Source of the DNA: an uncultured Christensenella sp. | GTDB lineage: Bacteria; Bacillota; Clostridia; Christensenellales; Borkfalkiaceae | Assembly (NCBI GenBank): GCA_910578195.1 | Contig: CAJTOY010000006.1 | Coordinates: 5,824 to 69,823 of the forward strand | Direction: 5' to 3' | Length of the DNA: 64,000 nt | Part shown: one piece after another, positions 46,301 through 54,500 of the stretch | How positions within the stretch are numbered: position 1 is the stretch's first letter | How the letters are laid out: the number at the start of each line of letters is the position of its first letter | Notes under the pieces: generated by a model | What the model was told of the DNA's origin: nothing | Databases searched by the model: none | What the model saw: only the letters and a program-made list of their open reading frames with translations | Translations under genes and position numbers: made by a program

Positions 46301-46953
46301 CCGAGCGAAATTACCGTTAATCTGCGCTTTGTAACCTCCAAAACGCCGTTACTGCACGTTATCGAATAGTTCGCGGTCTTTTCTCTGCCCCGCTCGTCAA
46401 AGACGTGCGGCGTGAATGTGTTGAACGTTCTGCCCGCCTCGGTAATCGAGCCCGTGTATACGGCTGTCAGAGTATGCCCTTTCACAAGCTCGCCGTCGGC
46501 TACCTCGCACTCATCGTCGCTTTCGGTGTATGTAAGCGGCGTGCCGTCGTAAACTTTGCTTTTGTCGCCCGAGGAAACAGTCAGCTTGCGGGCGTTTACG
46601 GTAAGCGTGCCCGACTGGTATTCTATCTCGTAATACTTTGTAACGTCCACGCCGTTGCCGTCTACAATGACAGCGGAAATAAAGTTTTCGCTCGTACCGA
46701 CGTCGGTCTGACTGCCCGAAACGGTGACCTTTGCGGTGTGTCCGTCTTTAAGCTTGCCGTCGACAAGCGTCCATTCGGTATCCTTGTGCGCCTTGCCGTC
46801 GTAGGTAAATTCCTCGGTCGCGGACGCGAAAACAAGTTTGGTTTGCGTGGCGTTTATAACCCCGCCCGCAATCAGTCCGAAAAACACTATCAAAAGGGCG
46901 GTGACGCCGATTATTATCGAACCGATTATATATATGAATTTCGAACGTTTCAC
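43357..46953 (-). CDS. MBG-repeat surface protein with transglutaminase-like domain (1198 residues)
   Basis: A shorter paralogue of the next gene downstream. It has a membrane helix at about 8-30, seven MBG/YDG repeats with the same K-x-Y-D-G and D-V-T-x-N-Y pattern, an acidic linker (EEKEDNDLDDSGEIKGDEND part), a transglutaminase-like domain (Cys868 in GICQHYA; NAHAWTEVYIDG; then E-V-T instead of D-P-T), and three more repeats. The start is GTG with GGAGGG five bases before. Gaps to its neighbours are 21 and 22 bases. The two proteins share the same domain order, so one probably arose from the other with later repeat expansion. Confidence 0.85.
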   Translation of the reverse strand: MKRSKFIYIIGSIIIGVTALLIVFFGLIAGGVINATQTKLVFASATEEFTYDGKAHKDTEWTLVDGKLKDGHTAKVTVSGSQTDVGTSENFISAVIVDGNGVDVTKYYEIEYQSGTLTVNARKLTVSSGDKSKVYDGTPLTYTESDDECEVADGELVKGHTLTAVYTGSITEAGRTFNTFTPHVFDERGREKTANYSITCSNGVLEVTKRRLTVISLGAEKEYDGLPLTQNSYKMTENGLVAGHAETVTISGVQLDAGSSDNNFTVTISADGKDVTNNYDISTEYGTLTVHRRAITITTESAEKIYDGTPLTAAGFEITSGALLDGHVLDAFTDGAITIAGKTANGLTYNVKDAEGNDILYNYGITIEYGTLTVHKRGLTIVSDSVAKIYDGTPLTSKIYTLSEGSLLDGHTEQIEVFGSQTEAGESPNEYEVIGIFDASGEDVTKNYEITRVQGMLNVAPRPITLETLPGHWIYDGEVHSNRQFKITSQIGIPEGHELQAVMPAEITDVGTSDNCISEVTVIFNGEDVTKNYEFTFCNEKLYVVHRPVTIRSGSAEKGYDGTPLTCVESSIVSNYRLVNGHSYDIMITGSRTEPGESDNSIAYVTITDGAGDDISYNYEITKDCGVLRVLSATPPEKEDNDLDDSGEIKGDENDENNDKLAVTVLSEKSGKVYLRYLSYGNYDGKKWSTATPYGRQFDGYGANYLTSVALANAGYASYTVSIDVYGNNYLLPYYTDLDDCLYEIQTSDVKYTGSTANAYICYYIAYDYVADGAISNGKLTLGKYADFEEDYRAFVYENYLTVGAGVDGYLDEIISAQNFDKSDPDIIKKVAKYIQGAAKYNLKYDKALDGESNIVLSFLRDYKEGICQHYASAATLLYRRLGIPARYVAGYTGETKAGEKVELTGKNAHAWTEVYIDGMGWVCVEVTGGTGLSQGGGDGMKISPVNEYHKYDGITHFHSNTLQGLSSLLKEGYTYKAEVSGSRSAAGKTVCKIVSFTLFYDGNDVTEQFLSENKVNFGEGFLQVYLSEITVTTGGGEKMYDGAPLTSPEISWKGNLLAGHSEPQITATGSQQIVGVSRNVFDIKIFDGEGNDVTDVYKVNGEYGTLTVTARSLTVTANSAEKYYDKTKLEDGGYKITFGEVAEGQTIEVKISGSQIAIGKSENKVVSVKIYDGGGSDVTANYLITTVNGWLTVKLPA

Positions 46954-46974
46954 AACCGCCCTCCTTTAAATATT

Positions 46975-48080
46975 TTATGCGTTCTTTTCAAGTCTGCGGA
47001 CGAACGCTTTGCAAAGCTGCATGTTCTCTTCGCCGAACAGCTCGTCCATATATCTGCAAAATCTGTCCGCCGAGTTTCGTATATACACCGGGTTTTGCAT
47101 GCTCAGCTTTCTCATTACTTTTTTAGCGAGTATGTCGTCCAAAGCTTCCAGCTCGTCTCCTCCGCAGCTCACATACACGGGGATATACGTGTTTATCTGT
47201 TTCATTATTCGGTTGCCGAACGTGATATGGAAGTTCTCTATCATATATTCGTCCAGCTTTTCCAGCCGCTTTCGGTTTCTCCCGCTAAGCGTGTATTCCT
47301 TTACCGCTTGCGCCGCAAGCTCGTCAAATCTGTCCGACGTTATGTGTAAGTTCTTTTCCCTCGGCGCTGCGAACGGCTCAGCCTTCTTGTCCAGATCCAT
47401 TATCATCGCTCGGTCATACACCTTGTCCGATATCGCAAACGTTGAGTCGTCGTTGTTCGCCGTGCCTATGAACCACATATTCTTAGGCAGTTTTATGTGT
47501 CCGTTCCTAAGCTGCTTCGGGTCGCTTTCCCACTCGTCTGACACTACGCTCAAATTGCGCTTCTCCGCGTCGGGCAGTTCCAGAAGCGACAAAAACTCCG
47601 CAAAGTAATATTCAACCCGCGCTATGTTCATTTCGTCGAGCACCGTTATATATATATCCTTGCTGTAATTCGCTTCGTACATCTTTTTTAATAAGTCCGT
47701 TTCGTTGAAGCGCTTCGTAAACTCGTTGTAGTAACCGATTAAATCCGTCCTCTCCTTCCACATGGGCTGGACGGGGATTACCGTCGACGTATTGTCAAGG
47801 TACTCGCCGAACGCGTACGCCAGCGACGTCTTTCCCGTGCCCGACATGCCTTGCAGTATCAGTATGTGCGACACCGCCATGCCCGCTATAAACCGCCTTA
47901 TATCCGATATATCGTAATATAATTTCAGTTTGTTCGCCGAGAAATTGCGGAAGCTTTCGCACAGTCTTTTTAATGTTATATCCTCTCTGTAATCGCTTCG
48001 CTTATAGCTTTCGCGCATATCGTCTATTCGGCTCAGTCCGTCGAACCGCCCCTCGCTTTCTTCTATCTTTTCTTCCGCGG
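46975..48080 (-). repeat. 1.1-kb direct repeat, copy 1
   Basis: Nearly identical at DNA level to 50181-51286, in the same orientation, 3206 bases apart. It covers the AAA+ part of the ATPase gene. The differences visible are scattered single bases, mostly silent. The unique N-terminal coding part lies outside it. Confidence 0.93.
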
Positions 48081-48381
48081 GCTGAGCAGTCGCCGCCGCG
48101 GGCGCGTCGATATTCACGCTCGAAATTACAATCTCGGTCTGCGCGTTCTTTTTGCGCCTTACAAGCACGGCGGCAATTAATACTATGAGCAACACGGGCA
48201 ACAGCGCGAGAAGGGCTATAATTACGTACACCGTTTCCGAGCGCACGAGCTGACCTACGTCGCGTTCTCCGCGCATGAAAAAGTATAACGAAAGGGACAG
48301 CAGTATAGTTACCGCCGCCAAAGCAATCAAAAAAATTATATATTTAATTTTGAATTTGCCCTTTTCGTTATTTTTTTTCAT
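46975..48381 (-). CDS. membrane-anchored McrB-like AAA+ ATPase, copy 1
   Basis: The 468-residue protein has two membrane helices (about 13-35 and 50-74), a Glu/Ala-rich linker and a cytoplasmic AAA_5/McrB-type domain. Walker A is GMSGTGKTS (178-186), Walker B VLDEMNIARVEYYF (248-261), sensor 1 GTANNDDSTF (306-315) and an arginine-finger-like DRAMIMD (323-329). The signature W-K-E-R-T-D-L-I-G-Y-Y-N follows the P-loop. Unlike McrB, there is no DNA-binding N-terminus. Residues 103-468 differ from copy 2 at only about three positions. The gene lies 2 bases after the DUF2357 gene and 21 before the MBG genes. NTP choice is unknown. Confidence 0.85.
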   Translation of the reverse strand: MKKNNEKGKFKIKYIIFLIALAAVTILLSLSLYFFMRGERDVGQLVRSETVYVIIALLALLPVLLIVLIAAVLVRRKKNAQTEIVISSVNIDAPAAATAQPAEEKIEESEGRFDGLSRIDDMRESYKRSDYREDITLKRLCESFRNFSANKLKLYYDISDIRRFIAGMAVSHILILQGMSGTGKTSLAYAFGEYLDNTSTVIPVQPMWKERTDLIGYYNEFTKRFNETDLLKKMYEANYSKDIYITVLDEMNIARVEYYFAEFLSLLELPDAEKRNLSVVSDEWESDPKQLRNGHIKLPKNMWFIGTANNDDSTFAISDKVYDRAMIMDLDKKAEPFAAPREKNLHITSDRFDELAAQAVKEYTLSGRNRKRLEKLDEYMIENFHITFGNRIMKQINTYIPVYVSCGGDELEALDDILAKKVMRKLSMQNPVYIRNSADRFCRYMDELFGEENMQLCKAFVRRLEKNA

Positions 48382-48383
48382 GG

Positions 48384-50171
48384 TTATTCTTCTTTGTTTT
48401 CAATCATTTTGCGGTACTGCGCCTCGTCTGGCTCAACGGGTTTTTCAACCCGCTTTCTGCGCTTTTTCGGCTTTTTGCCGAACACCGAGTTCATATCCAG
48501 CTCGGCTTTCGGCACCTCGTAAGCGTAACGCTTTTCCGAAAGATTTTTTATATAGTCGGAATTGAGCACGTCCTTGCGGATTTGCTTTTTGGCTAACCGC
48601 CACTCGTCCTTAAAGAAGGCTTTGAACGCCTTGTACTGCTCCTCGATTTCGTCGAAGCTTTCCTGCGACGAGAAATTCTCGGTTTTGAGCATGCCGTTTT
48701 TATGCATAACCGCGTTCAGCCGCGCCTGTATAAGCCGCTTTTCGTCGACGAGCTTGTCGATCTCGTACAAAAGCTCGTTATATTCGTTCTGCTTTTCCGC
48801 CTTTTCGAGTTCGGCGGTGAATAAAAGGTTTTCGCATTCGGCGCGCTGGGAGGCGATTTTTTCATTGAATTCGCTTGTTACGCGGTTCAATTCTTCGTTG
48901 AAGCGCGCGACCTTCGCGCTCATTTCCTCGGCGTGCTCGTCGGATTTTTTCTTTAATTCCGCCGAGTATTCCTCGGTTAACGCCTCTATTTTTTCGTTGA
49001 GCGCCGCGACCGAGTTATTGAGCGAAGTTATCTCGCCGTTGAGCTTTATCGCCTCTTCCTTTGCGGCGGCAAGCTGAATGCTTTCACCTTCGAGCGCCTT
49101 GTTGCGCTGTTCTAAAAGAAGTATATACTCCTCGTCGGTCTTGCCCGACTGTTTAATGCGCTTTTTGAGGCTTTTCAACTGCTCGTCGCGCTTTTTCTTT
49201 TCTATTTCCTTTAACTCTTTTTCGTATTTGTCAAAGTTTGCTTTCAGTTCCTTTTCTATGCCAAGACCGTGCATATACGCCAAAAACGCGTTCAGCGCGA
49301 CCATTTCCGCAAACTCGTCTGCGATTTCGTCGGGAAAGGGGTTTATAGTTTCTGTTTTTCGCTCTACCGTGTAGCCCGGCTTCGAATACGAACTGACGAA
49401 ATAATAAAGCTCCTTCGCGCCCTTGAAGTTTTTGTTCATGCGCAAAACGTTGGTTTCGGTTATGGGCGGTTTGAGCATGGGCGCCTTTGCGACGAACTCC
49501 ATAAGCGGAGTGTTCAGATACGCAATGACCGTCTTTAAAATCAAATCTATCCGCTCGATTTTGTCCTTTGCGGGGTTGTGTTCCTTTAAAAAGGCGTCGT
49601 TTTTTATCTCTTCGTCAAGCTTTAATTCATAGACGGTAGTTCTGCCGCCCTGATGCACGTTTTTGCGCATTTCGAGCTTGCCGTTGTAGGTGTTCGTAAG
49701 CTCGACGATTTTTTCGTATCGGAACGCGATAAAGTCGCGCAGAAAGCACAAAAGCATATACAAAAATCTGTTTTCGTATACGGCAAAGTCGGACAGCCTT
49801 TCGACGGTGTAAAGCTGGTCGGGAATTATATCCCTGCCCTCCTCGGGCTTGCGCGTCAAAAGATTGCTGTGGCGCGCGAGATGCTCGACCGAGTCCTTGG
49901 AAACCTGCTTGACCTTTTCAATCGGAATAACCTCGCCGTTCGAGCGGATAAATTGCCGCTCCTCGCCGAGGGCTTTTCCGACGTGAACAAGCCCCTTTTC
50001 AATCGCGTCTATCCAGTCCTCTTCGATTATGCAGTTTGTCTTAATTACCTCTATCTTGTCGTTTGACGTATCCGCCGAAGAGATGGACTTGCGCCTTGCT
50101 TCGCAATCTCTGTCCTCCTTCGTGTGTCTGCGCAAATCGGTCAACGCACGATAGTAAATATCCAAATCCAT
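48384..50171 (-). CDS. DUF2357-like (McrC-related) protein with long coiled coil
   Basis: The 595-residue protein has an N-terminal part resembling DUF2357 of McrC-type proteins, with LYTVERLSDFAVYENRFLYM followed by FLRDFIAFRY and an INPFPDEIADEF segment. From about residue 310 to 500 it is a Lys/Glu/Leu-rich coiled coil (EKELKEIEKKKRDEQLKSLK, LNEKIEALTEEY). It ends in a basic tail (FGKKPKKRRKRV). No PD-(D/E)xK nuclease motif of McrC is evident. It sits between the two nearly identical ATPase genes (2 and 9 bases), so it is probably their partner or activator. The assignment is by pattern and context. Confidence 0.6.
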   Translation of the reverse strand: MDLDIYYRALTDLRRHTKEDRDCEARRKSISSADTSNDKIEVIKTNCIIEEDWIDAIEKGLVHVGKALGEERQFIRSNGEVIPIEKVKQVSKDSVEHLARHSNLLTRKPEEGRDIIPDQLYTVERLSDFAVYENRFLYMLLCFLRDFIAFRYEKIVELTNTYNGKLEMRKNVHQGGRTTVYELKLDEEIKNDAFLKEHNPAKDKIERIDLILKTVIAYLNTPLMEFVAKAPMLKPPITETNVLRMNKNFKGAKELYYFVSSYSKPGYTVERKTETINPFPDEIADEFAEMVALNAFLAYMHGLGIEKELKANFDKYEKELKEIEKKKRDEQLKSLKKRIKQSGKTDEEYILLLEQRNKALEGESIQLAAAKEEAIKLNGEITSLNNSVAALNEKIEALTEEYSAELKKKSDEHAEEMSAKVARFNEELNRVTSEFNEKIASQRAECENLLFTAELEKAEKQNEYNELLYEIDKLVDEKRLIQARLNAVMHKNGMLKTENFSSQESFDEIEEQYKAFKAFFKDEWRLAKKQIRKDVLNSDYIKNLSEKRYAYEVPKAELDMNSVFGKKPKKRRKRVEKPVEPDEAQYRKMIENKEE

Positions 50172-50180
50172 AAGCTTACC

Positions 50181-51286
50181 TTATGCGTTCTTTTCAAGTC
50201 TGCGGACGAACGCCTTGCATAGCTGCATGTTCTCTTCGCCGAACAGCTCGTCCATGTATCTGCAAAATCTGTCCGCCGAGTTTCGTATATACACCGGGTT
50301 TTGCATGCTCAGCTTTCTCATTACTTTTTTAGCGAGTATGTCGTCCAAAGCTTCCAGCTCGTCTCCTCCGCAACTCACATACACGGGAATATACGTGTTT
50401 ATCTGTTTCATTATTCGGTTGCCGAACGTGATATGGAAGTTCTCTATCATATATTCGTCCAGCTTTTCCAGCCGCTTTCGGTTTCTCCCGCTAAGCGTGT
50501 ATTCCTTTACCGCTTGCGCCGCAAGCTCGTCAAATCTGTCCGACGTTATGTGTAAGTTCTTTTCCCTCGGCGCTGCGAACGGCTCAGCCTTCTTGTCCAG
50601 ATCCATTATCATCGCTCGGTCGTACACCTTGTCCGATATCGCAAAAGTTGAGTCGTCGTTGTTCGCCGTGCCTATGAACCATATATTCTTAGGCAGTTTT
50701 ATGTGTCCGTTCCTAAGCTGCTTCGGGTCGCTTTCCCACTCGTCTGACACTACGCTCAAATTGCGCTTCTCCGCGTCGGGCAGTTCCAGAAGCGACAAAA
50801 ACTCCGCAAAGTAATATTCAACACGCGCTATGTTCATTTCGTCGAGCACGGTTATATATATGTCCTTGCTGTAATTCGCTTCGTACATCTTTTTTAATAA
50901 GTCCGTTTCGTTGAAGCGCTTCGTAAACTCGTTGTAGTAACCGATTAAATCCGTCCTCTCCTTCCACATGGGCTGGACGGGGATTACCGTCGACGTATTG
51001 TCAAGATACTCGCCGAACGCGTACGCCAGCGACGTCTTTCCCGTGCCCGACATGCCTTGCAGTATCAGTATGTGCGACACCGCCATGCCCGCTATAAACC
51101 GCCTTATATCCGATATGTCGTAGTATAATTTCAGCTTGTTCGCGGAAAAGTTACGGAAGCTTTCGCACAGTCTTTTTAATGTTATATCCTCTCTGTAATC
51201 GCTTCGCTTGTAGCTTTCGCGTTGGTCGTCTATTCGGCTCAGTCCGTCGAACCGCCCGTCGCTTTCTTCTATCTTTTCTTCCGCGG
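50181..51286 (-). repeat. 1.1-kb direct repeat, copy 2
   Basis: Partner of 46975-48080. Recombination between the two would remove the DUF2357 gene and fuse the ATPase genes. Confidence 0.93.
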
Positions 51287-51509
51287 CGGGCGCTTCCCCG
51301 GTCTTGGAAATTTCCGCCTTGTCGCTTTGGATTAAAAGGGATTTCGGCTGGCGGTTGTCGCTTATCATTAACGATACGACCAGCACCGCAACCAGCACTA
51401 AAAGAATTATTGCGTAAATTAAAATTGCGTAGCCCGAGGAAGCGTACTGCCAGATAGTCTGCATTACGCTTTTATTTTCGGTTGCCGAAATTAAATTGCC
51501 GATTGACAT
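50181..51509 (-). CDS. membrane-anchored McrB-like AAA+ ATPase, copy 2
   Basis: The 442-residue paralogue of the ATPase at 46975. It has a different N-terminus with one clear membrane helix (about 27-50), then the same linker and AAA domain: Walker A GMSGTGKTS (152-160), VLDEMNIARVEYYF, GTANNDDSTF, DRAMIMD. Compared with copy 1, the shared 366 residues show an E/D, an M/Q and an M/I change. The different membrane parts with an identical motor suggest two subunits of one ring or two docking partners. Gaps are 9 bases to the DUF2357 gene and 11 to the GH3-like gene. Confidence 0.85.
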   Translation of the reverse strand: MSIGNLISATENKSVMQTIWQYASSGYAILIYAIILLVLVAVLVVSLMISDNRQPKSLLIQSDKAEISKTGEAPAAEEKIEESDGRFDGLSRIDDQRESYKRSDYREDITLKRLCESFRNFSANKLKLYYDISDIRRFIAGMAVSHILILQGMSGTGKTSLAYAFGEYLDNTSTVIPVQPMWKERTDLIGYYNEFTKRFNETDLLKKMYEANYSKDIYITVLDEMNIARVEYYFAEFLSLLELPDAEKRNLSVVSDEWESDPKQLRNGHIKLPKNIWFIGTANNDDSTFAISDKVYDRAMIMDLDKKAEPFAAPREKNLHITSDRFDELAAQAVKEYTLSGRNRKRLEKLDEYMIENFHITFGNRIMKQINTYIPVYVSCGGDELEALDDILAKKVMRKLSMQNPVYIRNSADRFCRYMDELFGEENMQLCKAFVRRLEKNA

Positions 51510-51520
51510 ACCGTCACCTC

Positions 51521-54500
51521 TTAAAAGCCGTTTAAAACCTTCTTTATTTCCTGTACATTATCCTCGCCGAAAATGCCGTCGAGCACGCCCGCAAAGCTTT
51601 CGTCCGCCGCGGCAAGCCTGCCGTTTGTCTGGCAGATTATCGCGGGAAGGAAAATACTTGCCGTAAGGCAGTCGAGCGCGTCCTTATGCCCGCCGCCGCA
51701 CGCGAGTATCGCGGAGGCGAACTTCTCGGCGCGGAGCCAAAGCTTGTTGCCTATGCGGTACGGCGAGCGCGCGTTGACGTATTTTTCGAGCTTGTCGATT
51801 TTCTTCCAGCCCTTGTCCTCGTCGAGCGGAAATTTGTCCGCAAGGGTGTCGGAAAAATTTCTCAGCTGATAGTAACTGAAAAATCTGACGCCCGCCTTTT
51901 CCGCCGCGGGGGCGCATTTGCCGATATTCACGTCGACATACGCCGCCGAGCCAAATATGAACGCGTCGTCTGCGCTCGGTTTGGAATTGTCGAGCCCGAA
52001 CACGAACCAGACGTTGGGCGGAACCGCAAGGGTCTTATCGTAGCCGTACTTTATGCGGCACTCCGACGACGGCGAGGCAACGTATTTTAACAGCGGCATG
52101 AAGAAAGACCGCACCGCGCGGACGTCAACGCCCGTAAGCCCCGCTATATGCACGTTTTGCCTTAGCTCGGAAGCCGAGCGCACCGCCGACGCGCAGTTGT
52201 TCGCAAAAAACCCGTCGAAAGTCTTGAAGTCTTTGAATTCGTCTATGTAGCTTTCGGTGCAGAAAAACCCGCTTAAAACCTTGATAAGCTCGGGCAAAAG
52301 GGGCGCGTTACGGCTTTTTAAAAGGATAAGCCGAGAGGACGCGAACGCCGCGAGCAGCTTTGCCGCGGTTACGGTGTCCATGTTGACCCCGCACGATTTC
52401 GAATACGCTAAAAGCTGTGCGCACGCCGTCTTTAAAGTGAGCGTGCCGTCTATGTATTTGAGCGCCTCCTGTTCCTCGTCGAAGGCTTCGACCGCGGCGG
52501 TTTTTGTTTCCTCCTCGGGCTCGTCTTCGCCGAACTCCTCGTTGAAGAGGATTTCGAACGGGTTCTGCGGTCGGTTTTTAAGCTCGGGCTCGCGCGTTTT
52601 CACGGTCGCCGCCATCAGCTTCGAATTCTTGCGCATTACCGCGCCCGCGATAAAGACCACGGCGAACGCCAGAAATATGCCGAGAAGGGAAAGCCCAGAA
52701 ACGGCTAAAAATTTGTTGTCGTTCAGCCCTAAAATATCGGTATCGCGCCAGATGTTGTCGAACACGCCGAGCGCGTTGAGCGCGACGAGTATACAAGTCG
52801 CAAGCGCGCAAAGCCCCGCGCCTATCAGCCCCGCAAAAATTTGCGGCTTGCCTTTTTTACCCGTAAGCTTCACGTTTTTCAAGGTATAACCTTCGGTCAA
52901 AACGTTGGACATATTCAGAAAATAGTCCGGGTGTTTTTTGAAATCGCGGCAGACGGCTTCGCCCTCGACCTTGATTTTGCCCTCTATTCTTATATCCGAA
53001 ACCGACGAGCCGACATAAACCTCGTACCAGCCGTCCTCGGTTATGTTTCTCTTTTTCTGTTCGTCGTAGACCGCTAAAAGCTTGCCGCTTATTCTGAATT
53101 TGACGACTTTGCTTTCGCCCGGGCGCAGGAATATCTTTTTGTAATCTTTCAGCTCCTTTAAAGGTCTTATAACCGACGTGCCCGTCTTGCCGATATACAG
53201 CTGCACTACCTCGCTGCCCGCATACCCGCCTATGTTTCTGACTGTGACCTCGACGGTTTCGGGGGTAACGACCGCGTTCGAATACTCGAAATCGGTATAG
53301 CTTAAACCGTGACCGAACGGATACTTCGCGCCGCTGCCCGCCGCGTCGTAATAGCGGTAGCCTATAAACCCGCCGACTTTAATTCTGCCCGTATTTTTAT
53401 AGTTCTTGATTTTGGTAAAATATTTATCGGTATCGGCGTAGTACGTCGACGCGAGCTTGCCCGACGGGTTCGACACGCCGAGCAGAATTTCCGTCAGCGC
53501 CTCGTTCGAGTTTTTGCAGTCGAGCGGAGCTATAAGCGTCGCGGACATATTGTCGTCGAAGCCCGCGTCTATCTGGCAATTGGTCGTGATGACCGCAACC
53601 ACGTTTTTATTTTCCTTTGTAAGCGCGTCGGCGAGCGCAAGTCGGTTTGCGGGAAGCTTTACCCGCTCGGAATAACCTAGCTGTTCCTCGCGCTTTTTAT
53701 CGAGCCCGAGAAAAAGCAAAACCACGTCCGCCGTCTTTGCAACCGCGCGCGCTTCCGCCAGAAGAGTTTCGTTTCTGTCGCCCGAAAGGCTGTAACCGCG
53801 CGCCGTGCCCACAACCTCAACGCCCTCGTTGCCGCAGTTCGCGGAAAAGAATTCCGCAAAACCGCCGTCGAAAGCGGGGTCGCCGATAATCGCGACTTTT
53901 TTGCGTTTTAACGGAAGCAGTCCGTCGTTGTTTTTCAAAAGCACGATTGCTTCTATCGCCGCGCTGAGCGCGAGTTGCTCGCCCTTTGCGGTCGCCGTGA
54001 CTTGCTTGTCTGCATTTATAAATTCGGAAAAGCGCACGACCCTTTCGACCGCTTCGCCGAGCATTTCGTCGCTGACCGCAGAATAGCTTTGGCAAGCCGC
54101 CTCCATATCCGTGCCCGACGCGTCGCCCGTGGTCATGGCTTCCTTTATGTAATTGTAGTTCAAAGCTGCCTGTTTCAACGCCGACGGATTGCCCCCGACC
54201 GACACGGCGTGCTTCATTGCGCCCTCTACGTTCAAGTCGTCGTCGCACTCTCCCGACACCACGAAACCGTTGCGCTTTTCCGCAATGGTCGAAAGCATGT
54301 TGCCGAGAATCGAAGTGTTCGCCTCGGCATAACTGCCCGAAAGCTTGGTGTACGAGGTCATTGTGACAACGCCGTCCTCGAACGCCGAAACCGCCTTATA
54401 GGGATTGAAAAAGTATTCGCGCACGGTGCGCAAATCCATTTTGGTATCGAGATACCTGACGTCGGAATTTTTGATATAACAGCCCGTCACGCACGGCTCG

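Noticed and set aside
35601..46953. CRISPR-like or tandem DNA repeats
   Set aside because: The periodic sequence encodes MBG protein repeats of 75-100 residues; there are no short identical repeats with spacers. No CRISPR array is seen anywhere in the window.
46975..51509. A standard McrBC restriction system
   Set aside because: The ATPases have membrane helices in place of a DNA-binding domain, and no nuclease motif is visible in the DUF2357-like protein or its neighbours.
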